NCBI GenBank assembly: GCA_026986255.1
Contig: JALSOX010000018.1
Coordinates: forward strand, 1-11,360
DNA length: 11,360 nt
Source: Desulfurococcales archaeon
GTDB lineage: Archaea; Thermoproteota; Thermoprotei_A; Sulfolobales; NBVN01
Direction: 5' to 3'
The notes below the pieces were generated by a model. It had not been told where the DNA came from and did not search any database. It saw only the letters and a program-made list of their open reading frames with translations. Shown here piece by piece: positions 6,346-11,360 of this stretch. Numbering within the stretch: position 1 is the first letter of the stretch; every line of letters begins with the position of its first letter. Position numbers and translations under genes: made by a program.

Positions 6346-6882
6346 GTGCGGGCCCACCTAATAGGGTCGAAGTCGGTAGTATTTAACGTAAATAAGGCTC
6401 GATGCCTCTTCAGTAAAGGTTATTTTGGCAAACCCGTCGGCATTAGGAAGCCCAAGACAACCGACATAGGTAGACCAATAGAGTTATCGTTGCTCGAGAC
6501 CATGTACCTTACCGAGGCAGGAGTGCTTGAGGTGTTTAGGGAAGGAACAAAGATCAGCGCTCAGGAGCTGAGGGCCTTCGCGCGGGAAATGATTAAAGAC
6601 TTTGATGTACTCTACAGCGCGTATAAGGAGCTAAGAGACGCAGGCTTCATAGTGCGTTCAGCACTGAAGTACGGCGCTGACTTCGCCGTTTATAAGGCAA
6701 TGCCGGGCGTTGAGCACGCCCCCTACCTGGTCAAGGTGCTTGATTATGACCAGCTAATAGATCCTGGCGACCTGATAGGGTGGGGTCGATTATCACATAG
6801 TGTGAGGAAGGAGCTACTCCTAACCGTCACATACCCTTCAGGCACTAGGTCTTACATAACTTTTAAATGGTTGAAGCCGTAG
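6346..6882 (+). CDS. endA: tRNA-splicing endonuclease, catalytic subunit
   Basis: A 178-residue protein from GTG 6346, the normal length for crenarchaeal EndA. It cuts the bulge-helix-bulge at intron-exon junctions in pre-tRNA and pre-rRNA. The N-terminal domain carries KGYFGKPVG (24-32). The C-terminal nuclease domain carries KYGADFAVY, GVEHAPYLV and SHSVRKELLL, which give the catalytic triad Tyr116, His124 and Lys155. The tail FKWLKP matches crenarchaeal members. Crenarchaeal enzymes are usually heterotetramers with a second, non-catalytic subunit, which is not in this window. An earlier in-frame ATG (6256) would add 30 residues unlike the family and overlap the DUF47 gene by 68 nt, so GTG 6346 is preferred although its Shine-Dalgarno is weak. 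Confidence 0.92.
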   Translation: MRAHLIGSKSVVFNVNKARCLFSKGYFGKPVGIRKPKTTDIGRPIELSLLETMYLTEAGVLEVFREGTKISAQELRAFAREMIKDFDVLYSAYKELRDAGFIVRSALKYGADFAVYKAMPGVEHAPYLVKVLDYDQLIDPGDLIGWGRLSHSVRKELLLTVTYPSGTRSYITFKWLKP

Positions 6883-6924
6883 TAAAATCGTGAGCATCTT
6901 CATTAGTTCAACCGGTGATTAGCG

Positions 6925-7392
6925 TTGGCTCCGCAGGGAAGGCAACCAGACCACGAACGCAGGTACAGGCCCCGCTACCATGACCATGAGAGGCGCTATG
7001 GAAGGCGAATGTATGAGGGGCGCCCAATGCTGGATAAGCGTGAGAAGCGCCGCGACCTGAGGCCAATGCCACTCAAGGACAAGTGTAACCCGTTATGCCC
7101 ATTCTTCAAATGCTCAAAAAATGCCTTAGTTACGGTTAACAAGGTGGTTAAGGGCCACGTGCAGAAGGCAGCAATGTGCAGATGGATAGGCGATCAGTGC
7201 TTGGGCGCGAGCTGTCAGTTCGCTTACTGCGAAAGGAAAGCGTTGCTTCCGGACGGTAGGTGTGCCTTCGCGGTAAAGTTCCGTGAGAGCGGGGACGACT
7301 TCCTAAAAGAGCTTGAGAAGGACGAGGTTAATGAGAAGGTGAGGAGTCTTCTAAGCAGAAGAGTCGGGCGCAGAGAGGAGTTTCTGGAGTAG
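6925..7392 (+). CDS. Arg-rich protein with eight conserved-looking cysteines, unknown function
   Basis: A 155-residue protein; I cannot name a family for it. It starts at TTG 6925, supported by GGTGAT at 6914-6919 with a 5-nt spacer. Residues 1-48 are disordered and very rich in Arg, His and Tyr, with DHERRY occurring twice (9-14 and 20-25). The core holds eight cysteines in two groups: Cys54, 58 and 63, then Cys85, 92, 97, 102 and 113. This spacing suggests two zinc sites or an iron-sulphur cluster. Residues 117-155 are a charged helix. The basic tail plus Cys core, beside endA, would suit a nucleic-acid-binding protein, but this is inference. The last 65 bases overlap the convergent flavin prenyltransferase gene. 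Confidence 0.75.
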   Translation: MAPQGRQPDHERRYRPRYHDHERRYGRRMYEGRPMLDKREKRRDLRPMPLKDKCNPLCPFFKCSKNALVTVNKVVKGHVQKAAMCRWIGDQCLGASCQFAYCERKALLPDGRCAFAVKFRESGDDFLKELEKDEVNEKVRSLLSRRVGRREEFLE

Positions 7393-7954
7393 AGCCAGAC
7401 CAGCGATCATAGAGGTTGTTGCTCATCCCGGCGGCGTCTAAGGCTTTACCAACAACGAAATCTATTAATTCCTCAACCCTACTATGGCGCGTATAGAAAG
7501 CGGGGCAAGCAGGTAGTATTATGGCCCCTGCTATTGATGCCTTCAGCATGTTATAAATATCTATAGTTGAGAGCGGGGTCTCCCTAATTAACAGTATTAG
7601 CTTACGTCGCAACCTCAACGCGTTACAAGCGACCCTAGTTGCTAGGTTATCCTGCCTCGAATTAGCTATATCCGACAGGGTCCGTAAGGAGCACGGCGCC
7701 ACGAAAACGACGTCGAGGATAAAGGATGAGGAGGAGAGAGGAGATGAAAGATCCCCATCGAAGAAGACTCCTTTGCTCCTCCTTTTAAGGTACCTGATTA
7801 GGTTGTCCACGCATAGACACTCATGTTTAATCACGGTTAGCGCGGGTTCAGTTAAGATGACGTAAACTTCATGATTCATTGAGGAGAGCACATCAACTAG
7901 CCTAACCCCGTAAACTATGCCACTGGCCCCCGTGATTATGACGGCGACACGCAA
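7328..7954 (-). CDS. ubiX: Flavin prenyltransferase, UbiX/Pad1 family
   Basis: A 208-residue protein that should join dimethylallyl phosphate to FMN, making the prenylated FMN cofactor of UbiD-type decarboxylases. The FMN-binding loop TGASG lies at 8-12, PCS at 87-89 followed by RTLSDIA, RETPLS at 124-129, PACPAFY at 148-154, and the family's terminal RW at 184-185. The 23 residues after RW are not family sequence and lie mostly across the overlap with the convergent Cys-rich gene. The start is TTG 7954, with GGTGAG eight nt upstream; this is where homologues begin. No UbiD partner gene is in the window. Assignment to the family is firm; the in vivo decarboxylase it serves is unknown. Confidence 0.92.
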   Translation of the reverse strand: MRVAVIITGASGIVYGVRLVDVLSSMNHEVYVILTEPALTVIKHECLCVDNLIRYLKRRSKGVFFDGDLSSPLSSSSFILDVVFVAPCSLRTLSDIANSRQDNLATRVACNALRLRRKLILLIRETPLSTIDIYNMLKASIAGAIILPACPAFYTRHSRVEELIDFVVGKALDAAGMSNNLYDRWSGSTPETPLCARLFCLEDSSPSH

Positions 7955-7971
7955 AGGCTTAACTCACCAGC

Positions 7972-7979
7972 CTTAATTT
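7972..7979 (+). promoter_or_regulatory. Possible TATA-like box of the C/D box sRNA
   Basis: CTTAATTT at 7972-7979 is centred about 26-27 bp upstream of the start of the sRNA terminal stem at 8003, the right distance for an archaeal promoter. The match to the TATA consensus is only moderate. Confidence 0.35.
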
Positions 7980-7992
7980 CCGTTAAGGACAT

Positions 7993-8001
7993 AATATTTA
8001 A
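7993..8001 (-). promoter_or_regulatory. TATA-like box of ubiX
   Basis: Read on the minus strand this is TTAAATATT, centred about 26 bp before position 7971. That would give a leader of roughly 17 nt that just includes the GGTGAG ribosome-binding site (7963-7968) and the TTG start at 7954. The box abuts the 5' end of the divergent C/D box RNA at 8003, so the two transcription units share a very tight promoter region. Confidence 0.5.
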
Positions 8002-8002
8002 T

Positions 8003-8067
8003 GGGCATGTGATGAGACTCGAAAGGTATGATTAAAAAGATGATGGACCCACGCAGGTCTGATGCCC
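8003..8067 (+). ncRNA. C/D box sRNA with two 12-nt guides
   Basis: The 65-nt element has every part of an archaeal C/D box guide RNA in order. The terminal stem GGGCA (8003-8007) pairs perfectly with TGCCC (8063-8067). Box C is GTGATGA (8009-8015), a full match. Guide 1 is 12 nt (8016-8027), followed by a degenerate box D' ATGA (8028-8031). After an 8-nt spacer, box C' is ATGATGG (8040-8046), one mismatch. Guide 2 is again 12 nt (8047-8058), followed by a perfect box D CTGA (8059-8062). Such RNAs assemble with L7Ae, Nop5 and fibrillarin to direct 2'-O-methylation of rRNA or tRNA. By the fifth-nucleotide rule the modified bases would pair with A8023 (a U) and C8054 (a G). The targets are not identifiable here. 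It is divergent from ubiX and convergent with the hydrolase gene. Confidence 0.88.
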
Positions 8068-8071
8068 GCGC

Positions 8072-8761
8072 TTAGGTTAACTCAACTTCCTCGCCTGGAT
8101 TCAGGATAACTACCTTAACTTCAGGGGCTAGCTCAGCAACCTCGTTTTTGAAGTCCTCTGGCTCGCCCCAGAGGACTGGGAAGGTACCGTAGTGCATTGG
8201 GATAGCGTACTTGGGCTTTATCAGTTCCACAGCCTTGGCCGCCTCCTTAGGCCCCATAGTGTAGTGCCCGCCTATGGGTAGTAACGCAACCAAGGGCTTG
8301 TAGAGTTCGCCCACAAGCTTCATGTCGTAAGTCAATCCGGTATCGCCGGCATGGTACACCGTCTCGCCTTCCCTACCGAACACCACGCCTGTCGGTGACC
8401 CGCTACTGCTTGAGTGTGTTGCAGTCGTCAAAACTACGAAGAAGCCATCACCTAATTGTATGGGTCCCCCGATGTTCCCGTCAATGACCCTGTTAGGGTC
8501 ACTCAACTCCTCAGCTATTTGATTAGCTATCTCAAATATCGCGACAGCCTTAGTCTTCTTGTAGAGCTTCAGTAATTCCACAGCATTACCTATGTGGTCA
8601 CCATGGTCGTGAGTCACTAGAATGTAGTCAGGCTCAACGCCTAACTCACTTAGGTTCTTAACAGGTGACTTGGGGTTGGTGATCCAAGGATCCACTAGGA
8701 AGACCTTACCTCCCATATTAACTGCGAAGGCCGAATGACCAAACCACTTAACTTTAACCAT
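8072..8761 (-). CDS. UPF0173 metal-dependent hydrolase, metallo-beta-lactamase fold
   Basis: A 229-residue protein from ATG 8761 (COG2220/UPF0173); the physiological substrate of this family is unknown. The metal site is seen as THDHGDH at 50-56 (His51, His53, Asp55, His56), with His116 in TATHSSS, Asp140 in HAGDTG, and His190 in PMHYG. GGHYTMGP at 164-171 is also characteristic. ATG 8761 is chosen over an upstream in-frame start at 8854 for three reasons: homologues begin with a short strand ending in GHSAF, GGGGTG lies at 8769-8774 with a 7-nt spacer, and a minus-strand CTTTATGG TATA-like box falls inside the longer version. It stops four bases from the sRNA terminal stem, on the opposite strand. 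Confidence 0.9.
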   Translation of the reverse strand: MVKVKWFGHSAFAVNMGGKVFLVDPWITNPKSPVKNLSELGVEPDYILVTHDHGDHIGNAVELLKLYKKTKAVAIFEIANQIAEELSDPNRVIDGNIGGPIQLGDGFFVVLTTATHSSSSGSPTGVVFGREGETVYHAGDTGLTYDMKLVGELYKPLVALLPIGGHYTMGPKEAAKAVELIKPKYAIPMHYGTFPVLWGEPEDFKNEVAELAPEVKVVILNPGEEVELT

Positions 8762-8874
8762 TGGTATACACCCCAGATATCTATTAAGTGCACGGCCATA
8801 AAGTATTAACTCAGACGTGGTGAGGGGATCAATAGTATTAAACTTTAGCCACACTAATTAAGTGGTCAAGACAT
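8762..8874. promoter_or_regulatory. Divergent promoter region of the hydrolase and methionine aminopeptidase genes
   Basis: The 113-bp gap has a TATA-like box for each side. On the minus strand, ACTTTATGG (about 8795-8803) predicts transcription from near 8774, giving a 13-nt leader to the hydrolase. On the plus strand, AGTATTAAAC (8834-8842) predicts transcription from about 8865. A GTGGT element at 8862-8866 then precedes ATG 8875. No other structure is obvious. Confidence 0.45.
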
Positions 8875-9807
8875 ATGGACACAGAGGAAATCAACAATGT
8901 AGTCAAGTACTACGTTAAGGCAGGTGAGATAGCCTACAGAGTTAAGAAAAACGTCAGGAAACTAGTGAAACCGGGAGTAAAGATTATTGAGATTGCTGAG
9001 TCAATAGAGAGGGAAATCAAAGAATTGGGGGGCTTCCCAGCATTTCCCGTAAATATCTCAATAAATGAAGTGGCAGCCCATAGAACCCCCTACATAGATG
9101 ACGCCGAAGTCGTCCCGGATGCGTCAGCAGTTAAGGTCGATATAGGGGTGCACGTTAATGGTTATATAGCAGATACGGCCATGACAGTGGTTCTGGACGA
9201 CAAACTAATACCCCTGGCAGAAGCCGCTCATAACGCCTTAATGAAGGCCTTAAAGGCTGTGAAGCCAGGAGCAAGGTTTAGGGAAGTAGGTAAAGTGGTA
9301 GAGAACACCGTTAGGAAAGTGGGGTTCAAGGTAATCAAGAACCTATCAGGCCATAGCCTTGGACGCTACTTAATACACGGCGGTGAGGTAATACCCAACT
9401 ACAACGATCCTTTCGTCTTGGGGAGGTTCAGGGCAGGCAAGGCATACGCTATAGAGCCATTCGTAACCACGGGTAAAGGTATGGTTAAGGAAGCTAAAGG
9501 GAAGATCCAGATATACTCATTGAGAAGAGTGAAGGGTAAGCCGCTAAACGAGTTAGAGCATAAGGTACTTAGCGAGATCATACGCCGATTCAAGACATTG
9601 CCTTTCTGCGAGCGGTGGTTAGTTGATGTGAGTCCGGTACCGAACTTACGGGCGTCGTTAACCTCACTAGCACGGAAGGGTTACCTAAATCAGTACCCAG
9701 TGCTTGTTGAAGTGGGGGAGGGCTTAGTGGCCCAATTTGAGGAGACCATATTGATAACGCATGATGATGACGTAATAGTGACAACAAACCCCGAAATCCG
9801 CTTATAA
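8875..9807 (+). CDS. map: Methionine aminopeptidase, type II
   Basis: A 310-residue cytoplasmic metalloenzyme that removes the N-terminal Met from new proteins. Its length and the insert between the fourth and fifth metal ligands show the archaeal/eukaryotic type II form. The five metal ligands are Asp89 (KVDIG), Asp100 (IADTA), His160 (LSGHSLG), Glu194 (AIEPF) and Glu289 (AQFEET). The catalytic His69 lies in AAHRTP. The type II helical insertion spans roughly residues 220-275. The protein is complete and has no extra N-terminal domain, as usual in archaea. ATG 8875 agrees with the family start. It is divergent from the hydrolase gene and separated by a promoter from the DUF1512 gene. Confidence 0.96.
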   Translation: MDTEEINNVVKYYVKAGEIAYRVKKNVRKLVKPGVKIIEIAESIEREIKELGGFPAFPVNISINEVAAHRTPYIDDAEVVPDASAVKVDIGVHVNGYIADTAMTVVLDDKLIPLAEAAHNALMKALKAVKPGARFREVGKVVENTVRKVGFKVIKNLSGHSLGRYLIHGGEVIPNYNDPFVLGRFRAGKAYAIEPFVTTGKGMVKEAKGKIQIYSLRRVKGKPLNELEHKVLSEIIRRFKTLPFCERWLVDVSPVPNLRASLTSLARKGYLNQYPVLVEVGEGLVAQFEETILITHDDDVIVTTNPEIRL

Positions 9808-9821
9808 CGGCCGAGTGAATC

Positions 9822-9832
9822 CTTTAAAAAGG
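9822..9832 (+). promoter_or_regulatory. TATA box of the DUF1512 operon
   Basis: CTTTAAAAAGG is a strong archaeal TATA match. Its centre near 9828 predicts transcription from about 9854 and a 20-nt leader containing GGTGTGGGG just before ATG 9874. This separates the DUF1512/zinc-ribbon pair from the upstream methionine aminopeptidase gene. Confidence 0.6.
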
Positions 9833-9873
9833 CGTAGAGGGTAAACGAACGAGGACGGAACTGGTGTGGGGAG

Positions 9874-10968
9874 ATGGACGGGAGTAACGACTGGGCATCC
9901 ACAATACTAGTGCTCCTAATTCTCGGGTCATTCCTACTTAACTTCACAGACATACCGCAGAAAATGCAGTTATGGCGGTACTCATCATACATTAGGAAGA
10001 AGATAATCCAACTTACTGAGATAGAGGATGAAAGTAAGAGAAAAGTCATAAAGTACCTCAGCAGGCTCAATGTGGAGAACCCCAGGAAGGTCTTGGAGGG
10101 ATTCATAGATAACTTCTTCATGATCTCACCGGTTGACATCGAGCCAACAGATATCATACGAAGGATGCGGCACTTAATAAGGATCAGGGACGACTCAATA
10201 AGGAAGTATGTGGAGGAAAACCTCCCTAACGCAACCTTAGTTCAGAGGCAGAACGCCGAAGTACTTCTAGAGATCTCATCGGTTCTCACACTCATAAACA
10301 AGATCGTCAAGCATTACTTCCAGCTAGGTTTAAAGTATAATAACTGGATACTAATGATGCAGCTTGCCTTAGAATTACAGCAAGTCGTCAGGCTTGCGAA
10401 AGCCTATGATGACGCCATGGACTCATTCATGAAGGGGACACCCATAGGTGATGGTGCCGGACCACTAGTGGCGTATTACCTCAAGGGCGATGCAGAACCC
10501 GTAGAAATATCAAGGGAAACTGTGTACTACTTAACTGAAATAGAGGGACGAAAGGTATACGTAATAAAGGCTAAGGGTCCAGGCTCTACGGTTGGGTGGC
10601 CGGGCGAGGCTGTTGAGAAGATAATTAATGACCTAGGAAGTAGTGTCTCTAGAATAATAACGGTGGACGCGGCACTGAAGTTGGAGAGTGAAAAAACAGG
10701 TGAGGTAGCCTACGGTGTGGGTGCGGCCATAGGTGATCCAGGCCCAGAGAAAATAGCTATTGAGAGGGCAGCGACAAAGTATGGGATACCGCTCGACGCG
10801 GTAGTCATAAAAATGTCTAACGAGGAAGCAATAAACACCATGACGAAACAGATCTTCGAGGGTGTAAGGAAAGCCATAGAGATCGTTAAGAGGATAATCA
10901 AGGAGAAAGTGCCAAAGGATGGGATCGCGGTAGTTGTAGGGATAGGGAACACCGTAGGGATAACTTAA
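9874..10968 (+). CDS. DUF1512 family membrane-anchored protein
   Basis: A 364-residue protein resembling the archaeal DUF1512 family (PF07431), whose function is not known. A single hydrophobic segment at about 8-24 (STILVLLILGSFLLNF) should anchor it with the bulk on one side of the membrane, probably cytoplasmic. Residues 38-180 are helical and charged. Residues 190-364 look like an alpha/beta domain with glycine-rich turns: GTPIGDGAGPLVA, KGPGSTVGWPGEAVEK, GVGAAIGDPGPEK and a final VVVGIGNTVGIT. Two conserved-looking acidic turns, GDGAG and GDPGPEK, could bind metal or phosphate, but this is a guess. A TATA box and a G-rich ribosome-binding site support the start. The zinc-ribbon gene follows after 14 nt, so they are probably one operon. 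Confidence 0.8.
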   Translation: MDGSNDWASTILVLLILGSFLLNFTDIPQKMQLWRYSSYIRKKIIQLTEIEDESKRKVIKYLSRLNVENPRKVLEGFIDNFFMISPVDIEPTDIIRRMRHLIRIRDDSIRKYVEENLPNATLVQRQNAEVLLEISSVLTLINKIVKHYFQLGLKYNNWILMMQLALELQQVVRLAKAYDDAMDSFMKGTPIGDGAGPLVAYYLKGDAEPVEISRETVYYLTEIEGRKVYVIKAKGPGSTVGWPGEAVEKIINDLGSSVSRIITVDAALKLESEKTGEVAYGVGAAIGDPGPEKIAIERAATKYGIPLDAVVIKMSNEEAINTMTKQIFEGVRKAIEIVKRIIKEKVPKDGIAVVVGIGNTVGIT

Positions 10969-10982
10969 CGGGGTGATCCATA

Positions 10983-11303
10983 ATGCTGGACCCCATAACG
11001 GTAGTGATTCTGGCTGTCCTTGCATTCATCATAATGTATATGACGGTTTCAGCCATGAAGTCTAGGCAGGAGCCCCTCAAGAGGAAAGTAATAGTAACTC
11101 AACTCAAATGTGGTAATTGCGACTACAGTGAAAGGAGGGAATTCAGGGAGGGAGACTACGTAGGTAAGGGGATAGGTGAGTGCCCTAAGTGTGGTGGTAA
11201 GTTGTTAGTTGATGCCATTTACTTAGAGGAAGTTGAGGGTGTTCCTGAACTAGGATCCGCAATTAGTATATCCAAGCAGGGTCAACCTCCGAGAAAACGC
11301 TAG
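10983..11303 (+). CDS. Small membrane-anchored zinc-ribbon protein
   Basis: A 106-residue protein with an N-terminal membrane helix at about 5-24 (ITVVILAVLAFIIMYMTVSA), then a basic linker, then a zinc ribbon formed by Cys43/Cys46 (KCGNC) and Cys67/Cys70 (ECPKCGG). The last 16 residues are probably unstructured. Positively charged residues after the helix suggest that the ribbon faces the cytoplasm. GGGGTGAT at 10970-10977 with a 5-nt spacer fixes ATG 10983. The close link to DUF1512, another single-anchor protein, suggests that the two work together at the membrane. Function is unknown. Confidence 0.82.
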   Translation: MLDPITVVILAVLAFIIMYMTVSAMKSRQEPLKRKVIVTQLKCGNCDYSERREFREGDYVGKGIGECPKCGGKLLVDAIYLEEVEGVPELGSAISISKQGQPPRKR

Positions 11304-11360
11304 GAGAACCGGATTTCCGTAAGAGATTGCTTCCTTTACTTACTATCCTTCCCGCAACGC

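Noticed and set aside
8762..8854. N-terminal extension of the UPF0173 hydrolase to 8854
   Set aside because: It would cover the likely promoter and ribosome-binding site, and the family begins at the Met encoded at 8761.
9690..11080. Antisense frames over the methionine aminopeptidase, DUF1512 and zinc-ribbon genes
   Set aside because: All are shadows of well-supported plus-strand genes, with no motifs of their own.
1..11360. CRISPR arrays, insertion sequences, attachment sites or defence genes
   Set aside because: No regularly spaced repeats, transposase or nuclease-helicase genes were seen; the content is housekeeping throughout.
11304..11360. Minus-strand frame open at the right edge
   Set aside because: Too short, overlaps the end of the zinc-ribbon gene, and shows no recognisable sequence; the plus strand here is only pyrimidine-rich, possibly a terminator region.

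Overview
The window looks like an ordinary housekeeping stretch of a thermophilic archaeon, most likely a member of the Thermoproteota (Crenarchaeota). The signs are an archaeal-type glycyl-tRNA synthetase with a Cys4 zinc insert, a type II methionine aminopeptidase, a crenarchaeal-length tRNA-splicing endonuclease subunit, a DUF1512 gene, A/T-rich TATA-like boxes about 26 bp ahead of genes with very short or no leaders, GGTG-type Shine-Dalgarno sites with GTG and TTG starts, and a C/D box guide RNA gene with two 12-nt guides. No transposase, CRISPR array, prophage gene or integrase is visible. A genus cannot be assigned from sequence reading alone.

Layout. 1-1533: a predicted alkaline-phosphatase-superfamily phosphodiesterase (+) whose true start appears to be an ATT codon. 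1534-1737: a C-rich (G-rich on the minus strand) non-coding spacer. 1738-1813: tRNA-Thr(TGT) (-). 1860-2780: agmatinase/arginase family enzyme (-), divergent from 2821-4569 glycyl-tRNA synthetase (+). 4597-5493: two small unrecognised genes in the same reading frame, separated only by a TGA|GTG junction. 5631-6323: DUF47/PhoU-like helical protein (+). 6346-6882: catalytic subunit of tRNA-splicing endonuclease (+). 6925-7392: an Arg-rich, eight-cysteine protein of unknown function (+), whose 3' end overlaps the end of the convergent UbiX-type flavin prenyltransferase (7328-7954, -). 8003-8067: a C/D box sRNA (+). 8072-8761: a UPF0173 metallo-beta-lactamase-fold hydrolase (-), divergent from methionine aminopeptidase (8875-9807, +). 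9874-11303: a membrane-anchored DUF1512 protein followed closely by a membrane-anchored zinc-ribbon protein (+).

How they fit together. Several genes serve RNA metabolism and translation: tRNA-Thr, GlyRS, EndA, the guide RNA that should direct 2'-O-methylation, and MetAP, which trims new proteins. The Cys-rich protein directly downstream of endA may belong to this group, but that is inference. The others are metabolic (agmatine/putrescine, prenylated FMN) or unknown. I see no convincing new multi-gene system. The most rewarding items are the guide RNA, the ATT start, the same-frame gene pair at 4597-5493, and the Cys-rich protein next to endA.
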